DNA from: Lewinellaceae bacterium
GTDB lineage: Bacteria; Bacteroidota; Bacteroidia; Chitinophagales; Saprospiraceae
Length of the DNA stretch: 64,000 bases
NCBI GenBank assembly: GCA_020636005.1
Contig: JACJYR010000011.1
Location: forward strand, 107,996 to 171,995
Direction: 5' to 3'
The notes under the pieces are model-generated. The model searched no databases, was not told the origin of the DNA, and saw only the letters and a program-made list of their open reading frames with translations. The translations under genes and the position numbers were made by a program. How positions within the stretch are numbered: position 1 is the stretch's first letter; the number at the start of each line of letters is the position of its first letter. Positions 40,841-55,136 of the stretch are shown here, in pieces.

Positions 40841-42079
40841 TTATTTCGTCAAAATCATTTGCTTGGTATCTATAATCCGGCCATCTACGATGAGGCTGTA
40901 GGAATAAGAACCAGAGTTCAGTTCGCCGGCATTGATGGTAACTTCACCTTTAGTATCTGCCAATTTCACTTCTTTCAGCATACGGCCATTGCTGTCCATG
41001 ATCCTGAGGGAAGCGTTCTTAGCATCTTCGGGCAGGGTGTAGCGGATAGCTGTGGTGTGGTTGAAAGGATTGGGTTGATTTTGCATCAAATAGCCGTTGC
41101 CATTGCTGGACAGGTCGATGGTCTGGGAACCGGTAGTCGTGCTGTTCAGCGTGACCATCAGCCTTTCGAGCCTTTCGAGCCTTTCTTCCATTGCATTTAT
41201 TTGGGCATCTTTAGCATCAATCATCTTCTGCTGCTCCTTGATGGCGTTCACCAACATGTAAGTGAGTGCATTAGCGTCATAAGCAAGATAGTCGCCTTCA
41301 TCTTTCACGACCTCAGTAGGAAGGAAATCGCCTTCTTTCATGACAGATTCAACTGTTTGGCGCTTGTAGCTCGTGATAGTATAAGGTGCAACTTTTTGCA
41401 TATCCTGGGCTATGATACCAACATATTCTTTGCCATCGTCCTTCAAGCCACCTTTGCCATTGTATTTGAAAAATACAGGCTCAATAGCCATGACCTGCTT
41501 CAAGCCGTCCTGAAAAGGCTTTACATCTTTTTTCAAGCGCCTGTCGGAAGGTGCTGTCCAGGTACCACCACCAGGTTTGGTAGCGACACCGTTTAATTCC
41601 AATTCAGTAGAAGGGGCAGTCATATTAATACCGACATTGCCGCTTGTACCGTTGACGTAAACTTTGTACACGCTGTTGACCCCGATGCCAACTGCCTGAG
41701 TGTTCAGTGTTACGATACCGAGCGTGTTGGCACCTTGGTGGAAAAGTCCACCGCCACCGCCGCCATCTACACCGAATGTAGTGGCCCAGCTGCCAAAGTT
41801 AGTCCAGGAAGGATAAAACCTGATGGCTGAGGAACCTGTACCGGTGCGTCCCCATCCAACCAAAACGCCGGCTTCGGCAGCAGCAGCAGCATCTTTGCCA
41901 GTGAAGACAAACTGGCCCCTGGCCTGCAGGTTGCCGCCAACAACATCTAATTGGGCTTCAGGTGTAGCGGTTCCGATACCAACTTTGCCATCGGCAATGA
42001 CTTTGAGCTGAGCAAAGGAAGGAAGGCTGAAAACAGCCAGAAAAAGAGTGGTGAGTAAAGTAAATCCTAAGGTTTTCAT
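40841..42079 (-). CDS. S74 chaperone-domain (tail-fibre-like) protein with T9SS type A sorting domain
   Basis: 412 residues from the ATG at 42079 (MKTLGFTLL); a longer frame would need TTG. A signal peptide ends near LPSFAQ. Residues about 174-277 are an S74 intramolecular chaperone, with SDRRLKKDV carrying the Ser and Lys of the autocleavage site, and VGIIAQDMQ. A short coiled coil follows (IDAKDAQINAMEERLERLERL), which would drive trimer formation. The last 80 residues are a T9SS type A sorting domain (QNQPNPFNHTTAIRYTLPED, then LIVDGRIIDTKQMILTK). The N-terminal part resembles phage tail or collagen-like fibres. It is a surface trimer exported by T9SS, and the only protein in the window with this C-terminal signal. 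Its S74 fold, followed by further domains, would probably be cut. Confidence 0.88.
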   Translation of the reverse strand: MKTLGFTLLTTLFLAVFSLPSFAQLKVIADGKVGIGTATPEAQLDVVGGNLQARGQFVFTGKDAAAAAEAGVLVGWGRTGTGSSAIRFYPSWTNFGSWATTFGVDGGGGGGLFHQGANTLGIVTLNTQAVGIGVNSVYKVYVNGTSGNVGINMTAPSTELELNGVATKPGGGTWTAPSDRRLKKDVKPFQDGLKQVMAIEPVFFKYNGKGGLKDDGKEYVGIIAQDMQKVAPYTITSYKRQTVESVMKEGDFLPTEVVKDEGDYLAYDANALTYMLVNAIKEQQKMIDAKDAQINAMEERLERLERLMVTLNSTTTGSQTIDLSSNGNGYLMQNQPNPFNHTTAIRYTLPEDAKNASLRIMDSNGRMLKEVKLADTKGEVTINAGELNSGSYSYSLIVDGRIIDTKQMILTK

Positions 42080-42495
42080 GTTGCGTAGGTTTAAAAAATG
42101 ATTCAATTAATGATTTTTCTAAGCTTGAGCAGGGAAGGTTGCCCTCACAAAGATATAAAAAGACTGAAGAAAAAACTTTTTTTTAAAAAATTCTTCCAAT
42201 AAGCCTTATTTTCTTTCGGTTGGGGCGGTAATGCCCCAATACTTGTTCGATTTCTTTGGCGAAAGCCTTGTTCAAAAAAAAGCTGCTTTTCGGCGAGCTT
42301 ACCCTGTTACAGGAGCTAACAATGGTCAACGCTATAAATGCCAGCTTTCTGGATACCGATGATGGGGAAATCAACTTTCGCAGCTTGTCCTGATTAATAA
42401 ACGCTGCATGCGTTCAATAAAAAGGCAAGATAGAAATACTGTTTTGTTTTTCCCAAAAAAGCTGTCATTAAAATTTTGCTTGCACTTCAGCAAGG
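42080..42495. other. Intergenic stretch upstream of the S74 gene
   Basis: 416 bp between two minus-strand genes. It holds the candidate -7 box at 42148-42155. The rest shows no repeat or reading frame I can support. Confidence 0.5.
42148..42155 (-). promoter_or_regulatory. Candidate -7 box of the S74 gene
   Basis: The minus strand reads TATCTTTG, matching TAnnTTTG, 69 bp upstream of the ATG, with T-rich DNA around the -33 position. This fits a Bacteroidota housekeeping promoter. Confidence 0.45.
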
Positions 42496-45400
42496 TTACT
42501 GTTTCTCATCGTTTATTGGTACAAAAGGCGTACAAGCTTCGATGATCGCTTCAAACAAAGCACCCAACTCCACTTCAAATATCCCGTCCAGCAGGATGCC
42601 GGTTCCCGCTTTGAACGACACCTCCCTGTCCTTTTTCACCAAAGCATCGGCGCCGAGGTTCATGCCTGCCTGGTAGGTGGCACTGGGCAGAATTCCACTG
42701 AGGGTGCGATCATCCGGACAGGTACATGACGCCCCGTTTTCATCAAAGCCCATATCAACGCCGTTGCCCTGCGGGCGGTCGCCCCCGTCGAAATCAGTTT
42801 CCGGGGCAGCGAAGGCTATGCCCACGTCTTTGGCGGGCGAACACTCCTGCAAGTGCAGATCGGTGGTGCTGACAAAGAGCGGGTCGGTGGCGTAGATCAT
42901 GCCATCCCCGCAGACTGCATCGGTGGGGCAAGCCCCTTCCTCCAGCAGCGTGTAACTGATGGTGGAGGTAGCGGAAAGCTCATTCCGAAAGTCCGGTGTG
43001 GCGGGTGCATTGTTTCCCCAAAAAATACTGTTGACCACAAAGGCATTGGCAGAGAATGAGTTGAGCAGTCCGCCGGTGTGGACGGTGGCCGAGTTGCCGG
43101 CAAAGGTGCAGTTCATGAAGGACGGCGAACTTGAATAGGCGTTCCACATTCCGCCGCCAAAAATTGCGCTGTTTCCCGTGAAGGCACAGTTGGCTAGGTA
43201 GGGCGAAGAACCTGCCAGGTGTACGCCCCCGCCTATTGCCGCGTAATTTCCAGTGAACACGCAGTTGAAAATTTCCGGTGACGAATTGACCAACAACATT
43301 CCACCGCCCCGGTCGGCAGGTGCGGCCAAGTCATTGTTGGCGCCCGTGATGACGAACCCGTCCAGTACGCTGACGCTGGTGAGACTCGGATGGCCAGGCC
43401 CAGGCCTTTTGATGATGATGTCCTGACCGGTGACTATCCGATAGCTGTTGTCGGTGCTGTCGCCGGGTGTGCCGATGTCGCCGCTCAAGGTGGTAACGTT
43501 GGCCACCCAGTTCCGCTCGCCGAGTTCGGTTTCCGTGCCGGCAAAACCACCGTAGATGGCCTTGCCGTTGAGCAGGGCAAATGTCGCTGAGCGGTCGGTG
43601 CCGGCGGTCGGTTTGTAGGTGCCCGCTGCCACCCAAACCTGGGTGACGTCGCCACATACGGCAGCAGTTAGTCCGTCTTGCAAATCAACGTAAGCATCGG
43701 CCCAGGAAGTGCCGTCGTTGGCCCCGGTGGCGTCAGCATCCACATAGACGATTTCAGGCCGGCAACAGGGAGCGGTGAACAAGTTGTTCGCTGTCATGCT
43801 GCACCCCGGGTTTCCGGTGAAACTCACCGTCACGTCCACCGGCAGGCCGTTGGCAGGCAGGTTGGTCAGGGTGACGATTTGCGGGCTGGAAAGGATTTCG
43901 AATTTCTGCCCGTTTACGACGAGCGAATCCAAATTTGCAGCCCCGGTATAGTAAAAAACACTGACCTGCTGCGAGTAAGTCATGGTCACGGGGTCGCAAA
44001 CCGGAGGGGTCGGCCCTTTTCGGATATTTGCGATAGCGCAATCTCCCGCCTCAAAATCAGCGCAGACCTCCAATGTCCAGGCGGTCAGTTGTCCTCCGTC
44101 TTCATCCGCCAGGTCGTCGATGGTCAATACCCAGTCGCCGTTTGAGCTCTCGCCGTCGAAAGCCGACAGCGTCTCAAAAGGTTGGTAATCTCCTCCGTTG
44201 GGCGGACAGGGGATGGATGCGTAGGGGTTCGGGCTTTCATCGTCGAGGGAGAGCAGGATGTTCTGGTCGCCGCCACAAATCTGATTCAGCAGCGTCCGTT
44301 CCGTATTGGACGGGCTTTTCAATTTTACACGCAAATCATTGATGTAGTTGTGGTCAATAGCCAGGCCCAGCAAGTTCACATCGGAGATGGTAACTCCTGA
44401 CGGGATGTTGACCTGCGAGGTTACGCTGCCCAACTCGGGGATGGTCACCGGCACATCTTGGCTTTGGTAAACATGGCAGACTGTACCACAGCCTGGCGGA
44501 ACGTCAAATGCCTCGGTGCCGTCCAGGCGGTCGTTGGAGTCCCCCTGGTCGGCGCTGAAACCCAGCCCCCTTTTGGCGAAAGCCTGCCAGATCAAACAGG
44601 AATTGGCCCCTCCGTAAAGTGCTGTGTCGGCGGCCAGAATGGCGTCTCGGGCATCGACAAAACCAGGGCTGCAGGGCTGCATTTTCAAGCCCTCCACGAA
44701 GAGGTTGAGGGCTATGATATTGCCCGCCATGCTGGTATGGTCATAGATGTCGGGGTTAAAACCGTGAGCATCAATCAGTGCCCAGGCCATTTCCCAGAGC
44801 ATTGCTGTCCAAACATTCCCTTTGGAATGAGGTTCGCCGTATCCGCCTACATTAACGTTGGTCTTGATACTATTATAGGTGGAGCTATTGACGGCCAAAT
44901 CGGTGGAATAGGGGAGCTGCCGGAAGCCCGGGCCGGTTGTGGGCAAGCCAAGGACCCAGTTGCCAAAACGCCGACTGTCCGTCCCCTCGTCGCCTGGTTT
45001 TATGGTAAACATAAGGCTCACAAAATCCGCAATCCCTTCGCCCATCTCTTCGGCGTTGCCGTAGCAGCCTGAATTTGCAGGGCCACCGGTCAATCTCGTG
45101 TGGAGTCCGTGCCCGTATTCGTGGGCGACTACTATTTGATTGAATGTAGCATCCCGCCTGGGATTAGGCGTGGTGAAAATTCTGAGGTTCATGACGCCGC
45201 TCATCCCATCCGGTGGGGTTCCGAACCCAGCGTTGTTGCAGCAGGGCTGCACGTGCGAAATGACGTAATCGTCTCCTAAGCCTCCATTGCCATAATTATT
45301 GGCTTGGAAATTACCTGCCTGTTCGTCGAACCCATACAGGTAAAGCACATCGTGCAGGATGTTGTTCCAGAAAAAATTATTGGTGCAGGAAGCGTCCTCA

Positions 45401-46419
45401 AAACTTCTTGGTTCTTGGTTCAAATCTAAAGGGAAGTCAAATACCAGGCTAGCCCCACCGTCCGGGGATGCTCCCAATGTCTCTACATCACTGTCGTCGT
45501 CGATTTGGGCGTACACGTTGTTGCCCCGGGTAATGGTATATTCGGCACCGGGCACGCCGTCCGTGTCGTGCCAGCCGAACGGCGAAGCGGTCGCATTGGC
45601 CGGGTCGGTCACAATCGTACGATCCCCGAAATAAGGGCTTTCCACCGGAGGGGGAAACACATTGTAAGTACCCCCCGTAACCGCAGCCGGGTTGGGTGCC
45701 AAATCAACTTTTTCTTGGGTAATATGTGGCGTTTTTCCGGCAGGCTGAGCCTCGTGGATGTCCTCGTGTTCTTCGTGAAAACTGCAATGGCTCACCCAGC
45801 TTACTTTTGAAAGCACTTCGCCGGTTTCCGCATCCACCCGAAGGCTCCACCATTCGAGGATGCCCGGCTCCTTGACGTGCAAATCCCAGGCGAGGCGCAG
45901 GTCTCCGTTTTCGGCCGGTTGCCACATCAATTTTACCGGAATTTCGTGAGAGGAAAGTTCAGGCTGGCTGAAAACGGTTTCCCGGGTTGCTCCGCCCTTC
46001 ATCTCGATGACTGTGGGCGCCGCTTTGAGCTGATAACCCAGGTGCTCCGCAGTGGCCAGGATGGCTGCTTCCGCCGTCAGTTGGGGCGTCGTACCACCTG
46101 CAATGCGGTTTTTGTAGTTGGGCAAGAAACGATTGCCGACGTACAGCACCCGTCCATCCGCACCGATGTTGACGGTCATGTTTGCTCCAAAAACCTCGAT
46201 TCCGGCGTGGCTTTGGCGTAGGTACAGGTGCTCGATACCGCTGCCCCGGCTGGTGTGCTGGTCGGTCAGGGTGACTTCCGAGAGGTCGTCCAGCTGTAGC
46301 CCCAACTGTTGAGCATTTTTTTGTAAGTACTCCATTACCCTTGAGGGAGGAGGTAGTACCTGAGAGAAAACATTCGCTGAATAGAACAGCGCACAAATAA
46401 GGGGGAGTAAAAATTTCAT
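42496..46419 (-). CDS. M36 (fungalysin-like) metalloprotease with P domain and beta-helix
   Basis: 1307 residues from the ATG at 46419, which places a signal peptide (ending ANVFSQ) first; an ATG at 46473 would precede it with a charged leader. An FTP-like propeptide (about 20-215) is followed by the M36 catalytic domain with HEYGH at 433-437 and the third zinc ligand Glu461 in EEMGEGIADF. A P domain follows (about 654-800), then a right-handed beta-helix (about 892-1232) beginning YVDADATGANDGTSW, then the coathanger-like module (about 1235-1303) with a short charged tail. It lies 67 bp downstream of the giant beta-helix gene on the same strand and probably shares its transcript. It is likely an extracellular protease that also binds a surface or polymer. 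Protease assignment firm. Confidence 0.9.
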   Translation of the reverse strand: MKFLLPLICALFYSANVFSQVLPPPSRVMEYLQKNAQQLGLQLDDLSEVTLTDQHTSRGSGIEHLYLRQSHAGIEVFGANMTVNIGADGRVLYVGNRFLPNYKNRIAGGTTPQLTAEAAILATAEHLGYQLKAAPTVIEMKGGATRETVFSQPELSSHEIPVKLMWQPAENGDLRLAWDLHVKEPGILEWWSLRVDAETGEVLSKVSWVSHCSFHEEHEDIHEAQPAGKTPHITQEKVDLAPNPAAVTGGTYNVFPPPVESPYFGDRTIVTDPANATASPFGWHDTDGVPGAEYTITRGNNVYAQIDDDSDVETLGASPDGGASLVFDFPLDLNQEPRSFEDASCTNNFFWNNILHDVLYLYGFDEQAGNFQANNYGNGGLGDDYVISHVQPCCNNAGFGTPPDGMSGVMNLRIFTTPNPRRDATFNQIVVAHEYGHGLHTRLTGGPANSGCYGNAEEMGEGIADFVSLMFTIKPGDEGTDSRRFGNWVLGLPTTGPGFRQLPYSTDLAVNSSTYNSIKTNVNVGGYGEPHSKGNVWTAMLWEMAWALIDAHGFNPDIYDHTSMAGNIIALNLFVEGLKMQPCSPGFVDARDAILAADTALYGGANSCLIWQAFAKRGLGFSADQGDSNDRLDGTEAFDVPPGCGTVCHVYQSQDVPVTIPELGSVTSQVNIPSGVTISDVNLLGLAIDHNYINDLRVKLKSPSNTERTLLNQICGGDQNILLSLDDESPNPYASIPCPPNGGDYQPFETLSAFDGESSNGDWVLTIDDLADEDGGQLTAWTLEVCADFEAGDCAIANIRKGPTPPVCDPVTMTYSQQVSVFYYTGAANLDSLVVNGQKFEILSSPQIVTLTNLPANGLPVDVTVSFTGNPGCSMTANNLFTAPCCRPEIVYVDADATGANDGTSWADAYVDLQDGLTAAVCGDVTQVWVAAGTYKPTAGTDRSATFALLNGKAIYGGFAGTETELGERNWVANVTTLSGDIGTPGDSTDNSYRIVTGQDIIIKRPGPGHPSLTSVSVLDGFVITGANNDLAAPADRGGGMLLVNSSPEIFNCVFTGNYAAIGGGVHLAGSSPYLANCAFTGNSAIFGGGMWNAYSSSPSFMNCTFAGNSATVHTGGLLNSFSANAFVVNSIFWGNNAPATPDFRNELSATSTISYTLLEEGACPTDAVCGDGMIYATDPLFVSTTDLHLQECSPAKDVGIAFAAPETDFDGGDRPQGNGVDMGFDENGASCTCPDDRTLSGILPSATYQAGMNLGADALVKKDREVSFKAGTGILLDGIFEVELGALFEAIIEACTPFVPINDEKQ

Positions 46420-46486
46420 TTTTATTAAATTTTTTGATTTGTGTTTGCCGGCAATTTGGTGCCTGCGTTCCATTTTTAATTGCTAT

Positions 46487-50530
<4,044 letters not shown>

Positions 50531-50772
50531 CTGATGACAAGTTTTAAGTTTGTTCAAGAGCTGTGTTGGCGGTTAAGGTTGTTAGTAGAAAATGTTTTCA
50601 TCTGGCTCTTTGGCCATCCACAAATAGCGTGGAATTGTAGATACAGCAAAGGTGAACAACCGCCTCCCGAACGACTTGGACAAATCATTCAAATGCTTGG
50701 ATTTTTTCAACAAAAGAAGAAAAAAACAGGAATGACTTTGCAGAAAGGTGTTGCTAAAAAATTAATGGTCAA

Positions 50773-53700
50773 TCACTTGCGAAAATCCATCGGCGGTACG
50801 CCAAATTCTTCCGAAAATGCCCGTGAAAAATAGGCAGGGTCTGAGAAACCCACGTTGTAACCAATTTCTGATATGCTCATCGGAGAATTTTCGAGCAGTG
50901 CTTTGGCTTTGTGAAGCCGGAAACTCTTCATCCAGGCCACAATGGATTGGCCGGTGAGCGCCTTGACTTTGCGGTAGAGTTGGGGCTGGCTCATCCCCAC
51001 CTCATGGCACAACTGGGTAACCGTAAATTCTGTCTCCCTGAAACGCCCCTCCATGATGTGCCTGATTTTTAACAGGAAAGCATCCTCTATTTGAAGATTC
51101 TCATCGGCAATGGATTCCGGGTTGTCCGGTGGCTCAGCATCGGCAGGCGTTGTAAATAGTTGGCTGCCTGCATACCTGGCTTGCAGCTTGGTGCGCAGTT
51201 CAATCAGTTTTTCCAACCTGACCATCAGTTCTTTTTTCTCGAAAGGTTTGGCGAGGTAGGCATCCGCTCCCCGCTGCAAGCCTTCGATGCGGGATTCGAT
51301 ATCGGCCTTTGCGGTGAGCAAAACGATGGGTATGTGGCTGGTGCGCTCGTCATTCTTCAGGATTTGGGTGACCTCAAATCCGTCTTTTTCGGGCATCATC
51401 AGGTCGCTCAAAATAATGTCGGGGATGGCCTCAAAGGCTTTTTCGATCCCGATAGCACCATTGCCCGCAACGAGGATATTGTAATGGTCTTTTAAAATAG
51501 AATGGATGTAGGTGACCACGTCCGCATTGTCTTCAATGATAAGCAGCAACGGCTGATCCGAATCTGCTGATTGGGCTTCCTCCATGTTTATGCTGCTAAT
51601 TCCGGTTGCCATTAAATTTTCAAATTCGGGCTGCGTTTTTTGAATATTGGCAAGCTGTGTCTCCTGCTTTGCTGGCAGCTTTAGCGTAAATGTTGTCCCT
51701 TTTCCGGGCTTACTTTTTACACTGATATTCCCATTCATCAACTCAACCAGTTCTTTGGCCAGGGTAAGGCCAATTCCTGTGCCTTCCCCTTTGCGGGTGG
51801 GGCCGTTGTCCACCTGGTAAAACCGGTCAAAAATATGGGGTAGTTTATCCGCAGCGATACCAGTGCCCGTATCCACTACTTTTATGACCAACCAGCTTTC
51901 AGTGCCTTGTTGCTCCTCTTTCAAATCAAGGATAATCTTCCCGCCATCTGGTGTGAATTTGATGGCGTTGGAAAGCAGGTTGGAGATGATGCTTTGCAAT
52001 TTATTTTCATCAAAATCCATCACCAATTCGCTGGTCTGCGGATAAAAAACCAGCGTGATATTTCTGCTGGAGGCAAAGGATTGGAACGACTCGGTGGTGT
52101 ATTGGACAAAGGGCACCACATCGGCTTGCGCAAGTTCCAACTGCAGGTTGCCTGATTCCAGTTTTGCCAAATCCAGCATTTGGTTCACCAGGCGGAGCAG
52201 CCGTTGGCTGTTGCGCTGGATGAGCTCTTTGGAGTTTTCTGGTTTTTCAATCAAGTTGGCCATGCCAGAAATCACTGTTAGCGGGGTACGGAATTCGTGG
52301 GTGATATTTGTATAAAGGCGGGTTTTGAGCTGATCCACCTCTTTTAATTTTTCGGCAGCCATCTGCTCTATTTCGAGGCGGTTTTTCAGGCGTTGGGACT
52401 GTATTTCTTTTTTACTGAAATAATAAAGTACGCTACCCGTAGCCAGCGCATAAAGCAAGTAGGCCCACCAGGCACGGTACCAGGGCGGAAGGATGATAAT
52501 TTTGAGCGAAACGCCTTCCTCGTTCCAGAGGCCGTCGTTGTTGGAGGCTTTCACCTTGATCGTGTAGCTCCCCGGCTGGATATCGCTAAGGGTGACTTCC
52601 CGTTTGGTGCCGAGGTAAGTCCAGTTGCCGCTCAAACCTTCCATTTTGTAGGCATACTGGTTTTTAAAAGCCTGCCGGAAATTGAGCGCAGCAAACTCAA
52701 AAGTCAGTGTGTTTTCAGAAAATGGCAGCGAAATCCGGTCGAGGGCGCTGATGCCTTTCACTTCCACGGCCTGTTCTTGCTCGCCATTTTTCACGTACTT
52801 CTTAAGGGAGGAGATAGCTACCATCGGAACAAAGGGGCTGGGTCGGATGCTATCCGGATGAAAAAGGGTAAAGCCGTCCACCCCGCCCGCAAAAATTTCA
52901 CCCGTCAGGCGGCTGATGCCGATTGCCCTGGCGTTGAAGCAGTCATCCGGCACATCGCCCTTCATGTAGGTGCTGGAAAAAGTGCCTAGCCCGGGATCAA
53001 ATTTCGACAAGCCATGATCCGTCGTCACCCAGAGAAAACCATGTGCATCCTGCACGATGCCCTGCAGGGTATTGGTGGGCAGGCCATTTTTGGTGGTGAA
53101 ATGGGCAAACTGCCCTTTGCCAGGGTCGAAAAGGTTGAGCCCACCGCCCCAGGTGCCGATCCAGAGGCGGTTTTCGCGGTCTTCAAAAATGCAGGCCACC
53201 CAGTTGTTGCTCAGCGAGCCAGGGTCTTGGAGGTTGTTTGAAAAATGTTGGAAAGTACCGGAAGCAGGGTCAAACCGGTTCAGGCCACCGTTCGTGCCGA
53301 CCCATACAGTACCCGCATGATCGCAATAGACAGCGGTGGCCAGGCGGTGGCTCAGGCCACTTTCCGAAGGCCGGTAATTCTTGAAAACACCCCCCTCCAC
53401 TTCGTCCACTCCTATGACCGATAAACCATTGTGTGCGGCGATCCAAAGCTGGTGTTCCTTGTCCTCGCAAATGGAATTGATGAAAATATCGGACAGCGAA
53501 TTTGGGTTGCCCGCATCCTTCACAAACTGCTGGTAATGGCCCGTCTTAGGGTCGAACATCTTCAGGCCATTGCCCCAGGTACCCGCCCAAATCCTGCCCC
53601 TGCTGTCCTGGAAGAGGCAGCGCATCTGTTCAGTTTTAAACCCATCCGGCACATTGGCCCGCTCACGGATAGGGGTAAACTTCCGGTTTTCCCTGTCAAA

Positions 53701-54849
53701 AACCTGAATGCCATAAGACCTTGAGGCAGTCCAAATTTCACCTTCGGTGGTTTCCAAAATGCCCAGCACATCGTTGAAATTGCCCACCTGGCCGCCGTTG
53801 GCTTCCTGTGGGAACACGCCGAACTTTTTCCGGTGGGGATCGAATTTGAAGAGCCCGTTGCCCAGGGTGCCCAGCCATATTTCGCCACTCAAATCTTCGT
53901 AGATGTTGGTGATAAAATTATTGTACTGGTAGGTGCTGTCGGGGTCGGGCCAATAGTGCGCTGCCGTTTTAAAATCCGGGGTAAACATTTGCAACCCATA
54001 GCCCGACATCCCTGCGATGAAATCCCCAGCGTTTGTTTTGTGAAAAGCGATGATAGTTTTCGTGAAATCCATCGGCTCCAAGCCGAACCGCAGGAGGAAT
54101 GTATCCCGTCCTGGTTCGTACTGCAAGGCATACCCACTGATGACTGCCCATAAAACGCCATCCTGATCCACCGAAAGCTGTTCTACCCAGGAATTGCCGT
54201 TCAATCGGCTGTTATTGGTAGGTACCCGCCGAAAGCTGTTTTTTTTGGGGTCAAATTGCAGGACGCCCTCTCCCCACGTGCCGATGTAGAAACTATTGCC
54301 GTACTCAATTATCTGGTTAATGAACAGGTCGCCGGCATTGACAACGACCTTGTACGGCGGCGGGTAGTGCGCAAACGTACCGGTTTCCCGGTCGAATTTT
54401 TCCAATGACAGGGAAGCCCCGATCCATAAGCCGCCGGCCTTGTCTTCGTACAAAGAATGGATCTGGTTGTAGGCAATGCTGTTCGGGTTGGCGGGGTCGT
54501 TCCTGAAGTGGAGGAAAGCCTCCGTTTTCGGGTCGAACCGGTACAGCCCGTCCTGGGTGCCCACCCATATAAACCCCTCCCGGTCTTCCAAAATTGATTT
54601 GATGGAATTGTTGCCCAGGCTGGTCGTGTCGCCCACCTGGGTTTCATAATGGGTGAACCGATAGCCGTCGAACCTGTTCAGCCCGTTCTCCGTGCCCACC
54701 CACAAAAAACCCCGGCGGTCTTGTGCGATGCAGTTGATGGTGCTTTGGGAAAGGCCCTGGTCAGCGGTAAAATGCTCGAAACGGACTTGCTGGGCCAGCA
54801 GGGGCAGTGGGAAAAGAAAAAGCGCCAGAAAATATTTGATTATGCTCAT
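50773..54849 (-). CDS. Hybrid two-component system regulator (HTCS type)
   Basis: 1358 residues with an N-terminal signal or membrane segment (IIKYFLALFLFPLPLLAQ). Residues about 25-660 hold repeated Reg_prop motifs (GFLWVGTENGLNRFD, GRIWAGTWGNGLKMFD), forming periplasmic propellers. Then come a Y_Y_Y domain (about 697-775), a membrane segment (about 782-800), a HisKA domain with phospho-His851 (ITHEFRTPLT), an HATPase (NLLSNAIKF, DTGTGIA, GTGIGL), a receiver with Asp1149 (SDLMMPEKDGF) and an AraC-type helix-turn-helix (1255-1358). It senses an outside signal and switches genes directly. HTCS proteins usually control polysaccharide utilisation loci, yet no SusC/SusD pair is present in the window, so its targets may be the flanking surface-protein genes. 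Confidence 0.93.
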   Translation of the reverse strand: MSIIKYFLALFLFPLPLLAQQVRFEHFTADQGLSQSTINCIAQDRRGFLWVGTENGLNRFDGYRFTHYETQVGDTTSLGNNSIKSILEDREGFIWVGTQDGLYRFDPKTEAFLHFRNDPANPNSIAYNQIHSLYEDKAGGLWIGASLSLEKFDRETGTFAHYPPPYKVVVNAGDLFINQIIEYGNSFYIGTWGEGVLQFDPKKNSFRRVPTNNSRLNGNSWVEQLSVDQDGVLWAVISGYALQYEPGRDTFLLRFGLEPMDFTKTIIAFHKTNAGDFIAGMSGYGLQMFTPDFKTAAHYWPDPDSTYQYNNFITNIYEDLSGEIWLGTLGNGLFKFDPHRKKFGVFPQEANGGQVGNFNDVLGILETTEGEIWTASRSYGIQVFDRENRKFTPIRERANVPDGFKTEQMRCLFQDSRGRIWAGTWGNGLKMFDPKTGHYQQFVKDAGNPNSLSDIFINSICEDKEHQLWIAAHNGLSVIGVDEVEGGVFKNYRPSESGLSHRLATAVYCDHAGTVWVGTNGGLNRFDPASGTFQHFSNNLQDPGSLSNNWVACIFEDRENRLWIGTWGGGLNLFDPGKGQFAHFTTKNGLPTNTLQGIVQDAHGFLWVTTDHGLSKFDPGLGTFSSTYMKGDVPDDCFNARAIGISRLTGEIFAGGVDGFTLFHPDSIRPSPFVPMVAISSLKKYVKNGEQEQAVEVKGISALDRISLPFSENTLTFEFAALNFRQAFKNQYAYKMEGLSGNWTYLGTKREVTLSDIQPGSYTIKVKASNNDGLWNEEGVSLKIIILPPWYRAWWAYLLYALATGSVLYYFSKKEIQSQRLKNRLEIEQMAAEKLKEVDQLKTRLYTNITHEFRTPLTVISGMANLIEKPENSKELIQRNSQRLLRLVNQMLDLAKLESGNLQLELAQADVVPFVQYTTESFQSFASSRNITLVFYPQTSELVMDFDENKLQSIISNLLSNAIKFTPDGGKIILDLKEEQQGTESWLVIKVVDTGTGIAADKLPHIFDRFYQVDNGPTRKGEGTGIGLTLAKELVELMNGNISVKSKPGKGTTFTLKLPAKQETQLANIQKTQPEFENLMATGISSINMEEAQSADSDQPLLLIIEDNADVVTYIHSILKDHYNILVAGNGAIGIEKAFEAIPDIILSDLMMPEKDGFEVTQILKNDERTSHIPIVLLTAKADIESRIEGLQRGADAYLAKPFEKKELMVRLEKLIELRTKLQARYAGSQLFTTPADAEPPDNPESIADENLQIEDAFLLKIRHIMEGRFRETEFTVTQLCHEVGMSQPQLYRKVKALTGQSIVAWMKSFRLHKAKALLENSPMSISEIGYNVGFSDPAYFSRAFSEEFGVPPMDFRK

Positions 54850-55136
54850 CAGGGCAAACTTCGGACTTTATGTTCAGAAAAATTCGCCCCCCATTTGTTG
54901 TAAGCTGGTTTGTTCGTGCGATGACAAAACAACTTTCTGGAATTTAAATTTAAGACACCAAAGGCAGATTTGCCCCAAAAGGCAGAAGTACCTCTATGGT
55001 GTCATAAACTATGCCGTATTACCGGGTGAAAACTTAGTGGTCAGCCGAGTGATTCTTGGCAAGTTGGACCAACTTACTGACCACAAAAGAATAAAGTATG
55101 GGTTGCAATTTCCTTAGATGCAAATGGCCAAATCAG
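54850..55136. other. Intergenic stretch with a nested inverted repeat
   Basis: 287 bp. GTGGTCAG (55037-55044) and CTGACCAC (55077-55084) enclose AAGTTGGACCAACTT, about 50 bp past the stop of the beta-helix gene at 55137. It may be a weak terminator or a protein-binding site. Nothing else stands out. Confidence 0.35.

Noticed and set aside
42183..42374. 63-codon minus-strand frame in the intergenic region
   Set aside because: It needs a TTG start and shows no family signature.
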